A stretch of 64,000 bases of DNA from Halomonas sp. Lineage in GTDB: Bacteria; Pseudomonadota; Gammaproteobacteria; Pseudomonadales; Halomonadaceae. Below are positions 1-7,986 of this stretch, one piece after another; the stretch's first letter is position 1; the number at the start of each line of letters is the position of its first letter. A program made the translations under genes and the position numbers. Where the stretch lies: contig NZ_JAJUFQ010000005.1 of assembly GCF_029263665.1 (NCBI RefSeq), positions 1 to 64,000 on the forward strand. Reading direction: 5' to 3'. The notes beneath the pieces are model-generated. The model saw only the letters and a list, made by a program, of their open reading frames with translations. It was not told where the DNA came from and made no database searches.

Positions 1-1
1 T

Positions 2-868
2 GGCGTGGAAGGGGCCGCCGGGGCGGTGGCCTCCACACAGGTCGCGCCCGCGGTGATGGATGCGTTACACAACAGCGGCTTACCGCAGGATGTGCAAACG
101 GCGATTGCCGCACTGGCGGCAGCGGGAGCCGGTGGTGTCATCGGGGGAGCCCAAGGGGCGGGAGCGGCGTATAACGAAGCCGAGAATAACTACCAAGGCT
201 TTGTGCGTTTCGCTGCACAGATCTGCTCCCGCACCCCAGCTTGCGCAGCGCTGGCGGTTGGGGAAGGCGCCAAGACCCCGATCGGTGGGCTCGTTGCCGC
301 GACCCTGCTGATCGACGCATGGAACAAGGAAAACAACCGTACCGAAACCCCGGCCAACCCGAATCAACTGCCCGGCATCCCCGGCTATCCCGCCGATACC
401 GACACCCAGACCGCGAACACCGAATATCCCGCGGACTACGACATCGATCGTCCGGGGCGTTACGAGACACCTGCTGTAGAGGGACAGACCGACCAGACCA
501 GCGCGGGAGGTTATCAGCCCACCGGGACGGACCTGATTGGTGGAGCGGTGTATAGTGAGGGTAAAAATAATGTGCCAATCGATACGGTGCTGACATCTGC
601 TCAAGCTCCTTATAAAGGAAGCACCGTAATAGGGCATGCATTGTCTAAGCACGCTGGCAGGAATCCTGCAATCTGGGGTAGCACGACAGGAGCCATGAGT
701 ACATGGAATGATCAAGCGATAAAACATTTAGACGATATCGTTAATGCTCCTGGAGAGTTCGAGAGGATAACGAATGATAGAGGAGTTTCTTTCTTAGAGA
801 AGCGTCTCCCAGATGGAAGAGGCGCGCGGCTAAATCTAGATGGTACTTTCAAAGGATTTATTGACTGA
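2..868 (+). CDS. C-terminal end of a CdiA/filamentous-haemagglutinin-type polymorphic toxin (5' end outside window)
   Basis: This is the last 288 or so codons of a larger secreted effector; the frame is already open at the window edge. The first ~65 residues are an Ala/Gly-rich pre-toxin segment ending in AENNYQ, a variant of the VENN motif that separates CdiA stalks from their exchangeable C-terminal toxins. A Pro/Thr-rich linker follows. From about nucleotide 545 the base composition turns clearly AT-richer and a compact domain begins with IGHALSKHAGRNPAIWG, then WNDQAIKHL, EKRLPDGRGARL and FKGFID. The His, Lys and Arg pattern suggests a small nuclease, perhaps of the BECR RNase fold, but I cannot assign a named toxin family. 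The gene 6 bases downstream is the expected immunity protein. Contact-dependent inhibition is inferred from the motif and the layout. Confidence 0.75.
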   Translation, partial: GVEGAAGAVASTQVAPAVMDALHNSGLPQDVQTAIAALAAAGAGGVIGGAQGAGAAYNEAENNYQGFVRFAAQICSRTPACAALAVGEGAKTPIGGLVAATLLIDAWNKENNRTETPANPNQLPGIPGYPADTDTQTANTEYPADYDIDRPGRYETPAVEGQTDQTSAGGYQPTGTDLIGGAVYSEGKNNVPIDTVLTSAQAPYKGSTVIGHALSKHAGRNPAIWGSTTGAMSTWNDQAIKHLDDIVNAPGEFERITNDRGVSFLEKRLPDGRGARLNLDGTFKGFID

Positions 869-874
869 TAGCTT

Positions 875-1348
875 ATGAGCGATATATATGAAGTGGTTAT
901 TCAAGGAGTCTTAGAAGATGACTTGTTTACTCTTTTAAAGATCCTGGAGAGTGACGCCAAGATGGTATCTGGTGTCAGTGTTTCAGAGGATGTTGATTTA
1001 TCAAAAGGGAAAACATGTATAGACAAAAGCCTTGTTGGCATGATTGTTGCGTATGATGGAAGTATATGTGTTAGTGAAAAAATATACGGATTTAATATTT
1101 TAGAATTAATCGAGCTTCAGGAGGTGTTTGTTAGAGTTTTAAAATATGAAGACTATTTTGATGTAGAATTAAGCTTCTCTGACTCCAATGAAATAGACAT
1201 AGCGAATGTGATGCGGAATATACAGCAGTATATTATAGGTCTTTCTAAAAATATTACTTTTGAAGAGTTTTATGGTGGTATGGAACCGGCTGCTGATTTT
1301 GAAACCAGATATTTTACTAATAAAACTTTAGGGCCTCTTGGTTTGTGA
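875..1348 (+). CDS. putative immunity protein for the upstream CdiA-type toxin
   Basis: A 157-residue acidic, cytoplasmic-looking protein with no signal peptide or membrane segment. It starts 6 bases after the toxin stop codon, the usual toxin-immunity spacing in CDI loci. Its codons are markedly AT-rich (many ATA, TTA and AAA) compared with the genes further right, matching the toxin tip; the pair therefore looks like a transferred cassette. I do not recognise the sequence family. Assignment rests on position, size, acidity and composition, and immunity proteins are too variable for motif-based recognition. Confidence 0.6.
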   Translation: MSDIYEVVIQGVLEDDLFTLLKILESDAKMVSGVSVSEDVDLSKGKTCIDKSLVGMIVAYDGSICVSEKIYGFNILELIELQEVFVRVLKYEDYFDVELSFSDSNEIDIANVMRNIQQYIIGLSKNITFEEFYGGMEPAADFETRYFTNKTLGPLGL

Positions 1349-1361
1349 TGGTGTCTGTTGT

Positions 1362-1479
1362 TGTCCCGTCCACAGTGTCCACGCTAGCAGGCTAACGATT
1401 TTTTGATAAAAACCGCCTCATTTTCTCCCGAAGCTTTGCTGAAACCTCCTTCGCTGAATGAATAGTGTGGGAGGTTTTC
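1362..1479 (+). repeat. ~120-bp direct repeat, copy 1
   Basis: Begins TGTCCCGTCCAC, continues through a shared GCAGGCTAACGA and AAAACCGC segment, and ends with a hairpin (AAACCTCC at 1442-1449 pairing with GGAGGTTT at 1470-1477). Copy 2 at 1502-1621 has the same order of blocks with scattered substitutions. The copy lies directly behind the immunity gene. Confidence 0.85.
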
Positions 1480-1501
1480 TATTTTCACAGCTAAAGATTG
1501 A

Positions 1502-1621
1502 TGTCCCGTCCACGGGTGTCCAGATGAGCAGGCTAACGAATTTTTAATAAAAACCGCGTCATTTTCTCTTGAAGCTTTGCTGAAACCTCCTTCGCTGCAT
1601 TGCCGGCGAAGGAGGTTTGTC
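1502..1621 (+). repeat. ~120-bp direct repeat, copy 2
   Basis: Same block order as copy 1, which starts 140 bases earlier. The terminal hairpin here is stronger: AAACCTCCTTCGC (1583-1595) pairs perfectly with GCGAAGGAGGTTT (1606-1618). Duplicated immunity-gene tails and downstream flanks are a known trace of cassette exchange at toxin-immunity loci, which I infer here. Confidence 0.85.
1583..1620 (+). terminator. hairpin closing the toxin-immunity unit
   Basis: A perfect 13-bp stem with a 10-nt loop, followed by TGTC rather than a long T run. It probably ends transcription of the toxin-immunity unit, or acts as an RNA-stabilising hairpin. Confidence 0.5.
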
Positions 1622-1795
1622 TATGTGTATGGTTGAACCTTGATCAAATTATGCAATTTTCTTTCTGTCTCACATCCTGCATGCATATCAGCCGTGGACA
1701 GTGACGACCTGTCTTTTCCTTCACTTCTTGAATATCTTTGGCGCTGGTTATGGCGGAAACCACCAGCCGTTGATCCTGTTGTTCCAGATCGATAT

Positions 1796-1888
1796 TCATT
1801 GCGGTGCATGGGTGGATTTAGCTCTGCCTTCCCACACTTCTGCTGGCGTAAACCCACCAAGATGTTGATGGGGCCTGACGTGGTTATA
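1796..1888 (-). pseudogene. decayed C-terminal scrap of an rve-type (IS3/IS481-like) transposase
   Basis: Read on the minus strand from 1888, the frame gives YN followed by HVRPHQHLGGFTPAEVWEGR and then a stop. This is the familiar end of DDE integrase-core transposases (YNxxRPHxxLGGxTPAExW). A stop codon sits immediately upstream, so nothing longer is intact. I see no terminal inverted repeats or target duplication. The scrap suggests an insertion element once sat beside the toxin locus. Confidence 0.6.
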
Positions 1889-2206
1889 TCAGTCACGAAG
1901 CTGGCTCATCTTTAGCGGCAATGGCTATCACTGACAAGCACTGAGACTGACTCATTTCTATGCAGGGTCAAGCAAGAGAATTGCGGTGCCTGTCGATCTA
2001 TTGCTGTGATAGGTCATGGCAGTCATCACGCTTCATGGCTGTCAGATGATGAATGCTGGGTAGCTGAGTTGAGTCAATAAGGCTGATCCATCGCTTCGTA
2101 TAATGCAGCTCTATGGATTAGCGCTTGCTGATACTTTCATGACAATTGTGCTGTCCACGCTCGGTTATCTGATCATGAGTGATTAGTGATTAAGGAGAAG
2201 TGGCTG
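1889..2206. other. intergenic, no gene seen
   Basis: AT-richer than the window average, with no supported reading frame. The right end holds the leader of the carbonic anhydrase gene, including its ribosome binding site. I see no clear promoter boxes that I would defend. Confidence 0.5.
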
Positions 2207-2950
2207 ATGTCGCATTTCAAGAAGTTGGCAATCGCTGCCGCGCTTTCTGTGGCATTTGGTACTGCTGCGGTGGCAAGTGAAGTCAAGTGGAGTTATGAAG
2301 GGGAGACAGGGCCGGAACATTGGGCGAGTCTGCATGAAAATTTCGCGTCCTGTGCCGGTGACCAGCAGTCACCGATTGATATCCAGCCGTCTTCCGTCGT
2401 AGATGCAGAACTGCTTCCGCTTGAGATCAACTGGAACGAAAGCGTCGATCTTCATGTCGCTAACACGGGGCACGGAGTTCAGGACAATGGTGCTGATTTT
2501 GGCACTGCCACGATCAATGGGAAGCCATACACGCTCAAGCAATTTCATTTTCACCATCCCTCCGAGCACACGATCGACGGCAAACATTTCCCGGCTGAGG
2601 CTCATTTCGTGCATCAGGCCAGCGATGGTTCACTCGCGGTCATAGCGGTTCTCCTTGAGGGAGGGGGTGAAAACACGGTTTTCAGTGACAGCCTGAGCAA
2701 TGTCACTGATACCGTGGGAGAGGATGTGATGCTAGGTAATGAAGATCCACGTGATCTGCTGCCAGATGATCTTTCTTTCTATACCTACCGTGGCTCCCTG
2801 ACGACACCGCCATGCTCGGAAATCGTCGATTGGGTCATCATCAAGACCCCAATGGAGGTCTCCGATAAGAACATCGAAGCATTCGCCAAACTCTATAGCA
2901 ACGACGCACGTCCGACACAGAATCTCGGTCGGTGCTACGTGCTGCAGTAA
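2207..2950 (+). CDS. periplasmic alpha-class carbonic anhydrase
   Basis: Catalyses reversible hydration of CO2 to bicarbonate. The 247-residue product begins with a Sec signal peptide (MSHFKKLAIAAALSVAF, cleavage near AVAS). Family hallmarks follow: SPIDIQ, the zinc-ligand strand FHFHHPSEH with two His ligands, the EAHFVHQ strand with the third His, and the SLTTPPCSE segment that lines the active site. I chose ATG 2207 because AAGGAG lies nine bases upstream at 2192-2197; a GTG at 2186 would extend the protein past that site and spoil the signal peptide. The gene stands alone between the toxin remnants and the purine operon. A perfect 12-bp hairpin follows it. Confidence 0.93.
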   Translation: MSHFKKLAIAAALSVAFGTAAVASEVKWSYEGETGPEHWASLHENFASCAGDQQSPIDIQPSSVVDAELLPLEINWNESVDLHVANTGHGVQDNGADFGTATINGKPYTLKQFHFHHPSEHTIDGKHFPAEAHFVHQASDGSLAVIAVLLEGGGENTVFSDSLSNVTDTVGEDVMLGNEDPRDLLPDDLSFYTYRGSLTTPPCSEIVDWVIIKTPMEVSDKNIEAFAKLYSNDARPTQNLGRCYVLQ

Positions 2951-2959
2951 GGCTGGTTA

Positions 2960-2991
2960 CTTTGTCAGCAGGCAGCTCTCTGCTGACAAAG
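2960..2991 (+). terminator. hairpin after carbonic anhydrase
   Basis: CTTTGTCAGCAG (2960-2971) pairs perfectly with CTGCTGACAAAG (2980-2991) around an 8-nt loop, 10 bases past the stop codon. There is no T run, so its strength as an intrinsic terminator is uncertain. Confidence 0.5.
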
Positions 2992-3030
2992 ACTGAAGAG
3001 GTGAGTCGTCGTTGGCGAATCTGCCCTGAA

Positions 3031-3056
3031 TAAAAAAATGCGGCCATAAAGGCCGC
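3031..3056 (-). terminator. intrinsic terminator of the xdh-guaD operon
   Basis: On the minus strand GCGGCC, a TTTAT loop and GGCCGC are followed directly by ATTTTTTTA. This GC stem plus T run is a standard rho-independent terminator, about 130 bases beyond the guaD stop codon. Confidence 0.75.
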
Positions 3057-3059
3057 GAA

Positions 3060-3183
3060 GTATCTCCCCTAAAACTTTCTATCATCTCTCTTTACATCCT
3101 CTTTAAATCCTCTTTAAGCTCTCTTTTAACTTTCTTTAAATTTATCTCCTTAAAGACTTTCGTGCCTCTTTTCTCTTTGTCGC
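3060..3183. other. strand-asymmetric pyrimidine tract between guaD and its terminator
   Basis: The plus strand is almost entirely C and T, with repeated TCCTCTTTAA and CTTTAAA words, so the guaD transcript would carry a ~120-base purine-rich 3' tail. I see no canonical start codon for a small protein in it. Confidence 0.5.
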
Positions 3184-4560
3184 CTAAGCGCTGCGGCGAT
3201 GCTGAAGTCGTCCGCCAGCCCAGGTTTCGTAGATGGCACGGTCATCGCCGAGCATCATCAGGGTGAACAGTTCCTCGGCCAGGGTCTGACAGCGGGACAT
3301 GCGACGAGCCAGCAAGGGGGACGCGAACAGATCGATGACGACGAAATCCGCTTCCATGCCGGGGGCAAGACGACCGATACGATCATCCAGTGACAATGAT
3401 TGCGCATTGCCCAGCGTCAAGGCATGGAAACCGGCCCAGGCGGTGAGCGGTTGGCCGCGTAATTGACCGACCTGATAACCGGCCTTGAGCGTGGCTAGTC
3501 CAGACAGGTCGGTACCAGCGCCGATATCGCTTGCCAGGGTCAGGTTCAAGCCAGTGTCTCGAGCTGCACGTCGGTCGAACAGCCCGCTGCCGAGAAACAG
3601 GTTGGAGCTGGGGCAGAAGGCGATGTTGGCACCACGTTCAGCCAGGCGTTGACGCATGCCGTCGTCCAGGTGAATGCCATGGGCAAAAGTACTGCGCGCC
3701 CCGACCAGGCCGGATTGTTCATAGACCTCGAGATAATCACGACTGTCCGGGAACAGCTCGGCTACCCAGTCTAACTCGCCGAGGTTTTCCGACAGGTGCG
3801 TCTGCAGCCACAGGCTCGAGTCGTTGCGCAGAAGGCCGCCGGCGGCATCGAGCTGAGTTCGGGTCGATGTGGGGGCAAAGCGTGGTGTCACGCTGTATCC
3901 AAGACGGTCGGTGCCGTGCCAATCGCTGATCAGGCGCTCGCTATCGCGAATACCGCCAAGGGTGTCATCGGTCAGGGTGTCCGGGGCATGGCGATCCATC
4001 AGCACCTTGCCGGCCAGCATGCATAGTCCGCGCCGTTGCGCCGCGGTAAAGAAGGCATCCACGGAGTTCGGGTGGCTGGAGCAGAATACCTGGGCGGTGG
4101 TGGTACCCACGCGCATCAGTTCATCGAGAAAGACATCGGCCATCTTCTCGGCATGAGCGAACTGTGCGAAACGGCACTCTTCCGGGAAAGTGTATTCGTT
4201 GAGCCAGTCCAGCAACTGGCGGCCATATGAGGCCATGATCTCGAGCTGGACGTAGTGCACATGGCTGTCGATGAAACCCGGCATCACCAGTTTGTCGCGT
4301 TGGTCGATGATGCTGATGTCTGCGGGCAGACGCGGTGCCAGTTCCGTATAGTCTCCCACGGCCTGAATGCGCCCGTTGGCCCACCACAGGGCGCCATCCT
4401 GGTGATAGACCACGCTGCCTTCCCGTGGCGAATCGGCGTCGCCAGGGTCGCTGTCGAAACTGAGGATGCGGGCTCGCATCAGCCAGTCGCGGCCAGTATC
4501 CAGGAATTCGTCCTGGGTGGGGGAGTGCGCCTGGTTCAGGCTTGGATCTGGGTTGCTCAT
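3184..4560 (-). CDS. guaD: guanine deaminase
   Basis: Hydrolyses guanine to xanthine and ammonia, feeding xanthine dehydrogenase encoded just upstream. The 458-residue protein is a typical amidohydrolase: the metal-binding His-x-His lies in PGFIDSHVHYVQ (His100 and His102), followed by further metal His positions in THLSEN and TFAHGIHLD and the catalytic Asp in ASDIGAGTD. The length matches the guanine deaminase family, and PGFIDSHVHYVQ is closer to GuaD than to related chlorohydrolases. It is the last gene of the minus-strand xdhABC-guaD unit, 86 bases after xdhC, which leaves room for an internal promoter. The ATG at 4560 has only a weak ribosome binding site. Confidence 0.93.
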   Translation of the reverse strand: MSNPDPSLNQAHSPTQDEFLDTGRDWLMRARILSFDSDPGDADSPREGSVVYHQDGALWWANGRIQAVGDYTELAPRLPADISIIDQRDKLVMPGFIDSHVHYVQLEIMASYGRQLLDWLNEYTFPEECRFAQFAHAEKMADVFLDELMRVGTTTAQVFCSSHPNSVDAFFTAAQRRGLCMLAGKVLMDRHAPDTLTDDTLGGIRDSERLISDWHGTDRLGYSVTPRFAPTSTRTQLDAAGGLLRNDSSLWLQTHLSENLGELDWVAELFPDSRDYLEVYEQSGLVGARSTFAHGIHLDDGMRQRLAERGANIAFCPSSNLFLGSGLFDRRAARDTGLNLTLASDIGAGTDLSGLATLKAGYQVGQLRGQPLTAWAGFHALTLGNAQSLSLDDRIGRLAPGMEADFVVIDLFASPLLARRMSRCQTLAEELFTLMMLGDDRAIYETWAGGRLQHRRSA

Positions 4561-4646
4561 GATAGGGCTCTTGAATCCTGTGGAAACAGTGCTGACTTAT
4601 TCACTATTGCCTTGTCTAAATTGCCTTGTCGAAATCATCGGCAGTC

Positions 4647-5564
4647 TCAACCAAACAGACTGCGGACCTTGTCGCTGGGAATACCGCGCTGTTGTAGCTC
4701 TTTGCGAGCCTCTCCGCGGGCGTTTCTGCTATTTCCATCACCGCCACGCTTGTCATCGGAGTCCGGAGTGTTTCTGCCCGAGCGGCTCGTGCCAGCAGCG
4801 CTGATGGGAAGCAGTTCCGCCAGGGCGGACAGGGCGACAGCATAGGGGCGCTTGTCGCCGCCGGAGTCGCCTATCGGACAACGCACTCGGGCAATATCTG
4901 CATCCCTGTGGCCTGCTGCGAGCAAACGACGACGGAAGCTTGCCCACTTGCTTTTCGAGCCGATCAGACCGATCGAGCCGATGTCGCTGCGTTTCAGCAG
5001 AGCATCGATCAGGGCGAAGTCTTCGGCATGATCATGGGTCAGCACCAGCACATGACTGCCAACAGCCAGGCTGTTGACGGCCTGTTCGGGGGCATCGAGA
5101 GGGTGACGATATTGACGTGAAGGGGGCGTTTCCAGGTCATCGAAGGCGTTGTCGCGGCTGTCGAACCAGTCCAGGCGCCACTCCAGTGGCGCTGTCAGTT
5201 CGGCCAGCGCACGACCCACATGCCCCGCGCCGAATATCGCGACACGCACCTCGACGCCGGGATAGGTCTCGAGGATGACGTTGACGAAACCGCCGCAGCA
5301 CTGGCCACTGCGACCGCCCAGGGAGAAAGCTTCCAACTGCATGCCAGTGTCGCCTTCACTGAGATTCTTGCGAGCCGCAGCGATGACCTGCCATTCAAAG
5401 GTACCGCCACCGAGGGTGTCGTAGACGGCATCTTCGGTGATGACCATGCGCGCTCCCGGCTCACGGGGCGTGGAACCCAGGCTGGTGACCTGGGTGGCAA
5501 GCACGTGGGGTTGGCCCTGGCGTTGTAGCCGGGCCAGAGCCTCATACCAGCGTTCAGTGGCCAT
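4647..5564 (-). CDS. xdhC: xanthine dehydrogenase accessory protein XdhC
   Basis: XdhC binds molybdenum cofactor, promotes its sulfuration and delivers it to the XdhB subunit. The 305-residue product shows the N-terminal XdhC/CoxI region (SLGSTPREPGARM, then GQCCGG near residue 90) and a C-terminal Rossmann domain with AIFGAGHVG and IGLIGSKSKW. I start it at ATG 5564, which follows GGAGGAAGG at a good distance; the in-frame ATG at 5579 would include that site. The start overlaps the end of xdhB by 11 bases, implying translational coupling. The C-terminal ~40 residues are Ser/Gly/Arg-rich and not part of the fold. Confidence 0.92.
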   Translation of the reverse strand: MATERWYEALARLQRQGQPHVLATQVTSLGSTPREPGARMVITEDAVYDTLGGGTFEWQVIAAARKNLSEGDTGMQLEAFSLGGRSGQCCGGFVNVILETYPGVEVRVAIFGAGHVGRALAELTAPLEWRLDWFDSRDNAFDDLETPPSRQYRHPLDAPEQAVNSLAVGSHVLVLTHDHAEDFALIDALLKRSDIGSIGLIGSKSKWASFRRRLLAAGHRDADIARVRCPIGDSGGDKRPYAVALSALAELLPISAAGTSRSGRNTPDSDDKRGGDGNSRNARGEARKELQQRGIPSDKVRSLFG

Positions 5565-7986
5565 TGCCCCTTCCTCCATTGGCCGCTTCCAGCATCATGC
5601 GACGGGCACTGTCCGCCGCTGCCATGACACGTTCGGGAGTGGCGGGAGTATCCAGGCGTACCGCCTGGCTGTAACCGGTCAGGCTGGACAGCGCATCGCG
5701 CAGGGCGGCCCACACGGAGATGCCCAGCATGAAGGGCGGTTCACCCACTGCCTTGGAACGATAGATGCTGGCCATGGAGTTGGGGTGGCCTTCCAGCAAC
5801 TGGACGTTGAAGGTCTGGGGAAGATCGCCATAGGTAGGAATCTTGTAGGTGGCAGGGCCATGGGAAATCAGTTGCCCGCGTTCGTTCCACTTGAGCTCTT
5901 CGCTGGTCAACCAGCCCATGCCCTGAATGAAACCTCCCTCTACCTGACCAATATCGATAGCAGGATTGAGTGAATCCCCTACATCGTGAAGGATATCGAC
6001 GCGATCCACCTGATACTCGCCGGTCAGGGTGTCTACGGATACCTCGGATACTGCTGCTCCGAAAGCAAAATAGTAGAACGGACGGCCGCTGCCGGTGTTG
6101 CGGTCGTAATGGATCAAGGGTGTCGCGTAGAAGCCTTTCTCTGACAGGGAAATGCGCGACAGATAGGCAGTCTGGACCAGTTCGCCCCAACTGATATGAC
6201 GTTCGCTTTCTCCGATGCCGGCGATCAGGTAGCCATCTTCCAGGCGCATGGCTTCGCGGTCGAGATGGTAATGCTCTGCGGCGAAGTCAAACAGCCGGGT
6301 CTTGAGCTTGAGTGCGGCATCACGAGCGGCCTGTCCGTTAAGGTCGGCACCGCTGGAGGCGGCCGTGGGTGACGTGTTGGGCACCTTGTCAGTACGTGTC
6401 GCGGTAATACGCACTGCGGCAAGGTCCAGCCCCAGCTCACGTGCTACGACTTGGCAGATCTTGGTATGCAGGCCCTGGCCCATTTCGGTACCGCCATGGT
6501 TGATCATGACACTGCCGTCGGTATAGACGTGAAGCAGGGCACCGGCCTGGTTGAGGTGCTGGGCGGTAAAGGAAATCCCGAACTTCACTGGTGTCAGGGC
6601 CAGTCCTTTGCGAATCACCGGGCTTGAGGCATTGAATTCGCGGATGACTTGGCGGCGCTGCCAGTATTCGCTGGAGGACTCGAGCCTGTCGATCAGCTCA
6701 TGCAGCAGAGCAACCTGATCGACGCTCTGTCCATAGTGCGTCACATTGCGACCCTGGCGATACAGGTTACGCTTGCGCACGGTAAGCGGATCTTCACCGA
6801 CACGGCGGGCAATATCTTCCATGGCGGCTTCTATCACCATCATGCCCTGAGGGCCGCCGAAACCGCGATAAGCCGTATTGGAAGCGGTATTGGTGCGCGC
6901 ACGATGCCCCGTGACACGCGCATCACCCAGAGAGTAGGCATTGTCCGAATGGAACATGGCGCGGTCGACGATGGCATCGGACAGGTCCGGTGAATAGCCG
7001 CAATCGCCGATCACGGTGATATCGCCGCCCTGAATCACGCCGCTGTTATCGATAGCCAGGCAATAGCGATTATGGAAGGGATGGCGTTTGCCCGTCACGC
7101 GCATGTCTTCACTACGTGGCAGCCTAAGGCGGCAGCTGCGTCCTGTGCGTCGTGCAATGATCGCGGCAATGCACGCCCAGGGCGATGCCTGGGTTTCCTT
7201 GCCGCCAAAGCCGCCCCCCATGCGCCGGGTTTCCACGGTGACTGCATGTAGCGGTACACCAAGCACTTCGGCCACCAGTTTCTGGGTTTCACTGGGGTGC
7301 TGGTTGGAGGTGTGAATCATCACCCCTTCATCTTCACTGGGGTGTACCACACAGGCCTGGCCTTCGAGATAAAAGTGTTCCTGGCCGCCGACGAACTGCT
7401 CTCCAGCGATGGTGATGGGCGCATCAGCCAGGGCCTTTTCCCAATCGCCGCTGACCTGCTGATGAGTCGGGCGCACAACGTCTCCCATCTCGGCCGCAGC
7501 TACCGGGTCGAGGTTGGCAGGCTGTTCATCGATCTCGATAACGGCTTTGAGGGCAGCCTGGCGCGCGGCGCGATAGCTATGGGCCGCGACGGCAAACATG
7601 ACTTGGCCGGCGTACAGAACTTCTCCATCCGCCATGATCGGATCGCCAGGGAAGACAGGGCCGATATCCGTGTGCCCTGGCACATCGGCGACGGTGATGA
7701 CATCGACGACCCCGGGTGCGCTGCGTACGGCATCGAGGTCTAGCCGGGTGATGCGACCATGGGCAACCGGCGACAAGCCCAGGGCAAGATGCAGGGCATT
7801 GGCTGGCGTGGCCAGGTCATCGATGTAAGCCGCACGCCCGGTGACATGCTTGATGGCACTTTCATGGCGTTCCGGCTTGCCGGAAAAGCCGCTGTTGTTG
7901 CTTGGCTTCTGCTGTGTTGGCTGCTGTTTCGCGTGTTGCTCGCGCGGCTGTGAGGTTTCCGGGGGAAGGTCAATGAGCGTACGCAT
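5554..7986 (-). CDS. xdhB: xanthine dehydrogenase, molybdopterin-binding subunit
   Basis: The 810-residue large subunit oxidises hypoxanthine and xanthine towards urate at the Mo centre. Visible hallmarks are RRMGGGFGGKETQ, AYRGFGGPQGM with the substrate-positioning Arg, GGTEMGQGLHTK, and GEPPFMLG with the catalytic Glu. Length fits the bacterial split-subunit enzyme. The first ~40 residues are a Gln/Ser-rich extension ahead of the conserved RHESAIKHVTGRA. Its start overlaps the end of xdhA by 17 bases and its end overlaps xdhC, so the three genes form one coupled unit. Regulation is probably by the RutR-like protein through the operator ahead of xdhA. Confidence 0.95.
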   Translation of the reverse strand: MRTLIDLPPETSQPREQHAKQQPTQQKPSNNSGFSGKPERHESAIKHVTGRAAYIDDLATPANALHLALGLSPVAHGRITRLDLDAVRSAPGVVDVITVADVPGHTDIGPVFPGDPIMADGEVLYAGQVMFAVAAHSYRAARQAALKAVIEIDEQPANLDPVAAAEMGDVVRPTHQQVSGDWEKALADAPITIAGEQFVGGQEHFYLEGQACVVHPSEDEGVMIHTSNQHPSETQKLVAEVLGVPLHAVTVETRRMGGGFGGKETQASPWACIAAIIARRTGRSCRLRLPRSEDMRVTGKRHPFHNRYCLAIDNSGVIQGGDITVIGDCGYSPDLSDAIVDRAMFHSDNAYSLGDARVTGHRARTNTASNTAYRGFGGPQGMMVIEAAMEDIARRVGEDPLTVRKRNLYRQGRNVTHYGQSVDQVALLHELIDRLESSSEYWQRRQVIREFNASSPVIRKGLALTPVKFGISFTAQHLNQAGALLHVYTDGSVMINHGGTEMGQGLHTKICQVVARELGLDLAAVRITATRTDKVPNTSPTAASSGADLNGQAARDAALKLKTRLFDFAAEHYHLDREAMRLEDGYLIAGIGESERHISWGELVQTAYLSRISLSEKGFYATPLIHYDRNTGSGRPFYYFAFGAAVSEVSVDTLTGEYQVDRVDILHDVGDSLNPAIDIGQVEGGFIQGMGWLTSEELKWNERGQLISHGPATYKIPTYGDLPQTFNVQLLEGHPNSMASIYRSKAVGEPPFMLGISVWAALRDALSSLTGYSQAVRLDTPATPERVMAAADSARRMMLEAANGGRGNGH

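Noticed and set aside
1362..1621. A CRISPR-like reading of the repeats behind the immunity gene
   Set aside because: There are only two copies of ~120 bases with substitutions and one short spacer; this is a duplication, not an array.
1640..1915. A plus-strand frame of 91 codons in the region after the repeats
   Set aside because: It is antisense to the transposase scrap, has no ribosome binding site, and its composition is that of a shadow frame.
3070..3190. A Lys/Glu-rich frame in the guaD 3' tail (minus strand, including KVKRELKEDLKRM and a stop) with AAGGAG inside
   Set aside because: It has no canonical start codon and follows automatically from a purine-only tract; I treat it as low-complexity sequence.
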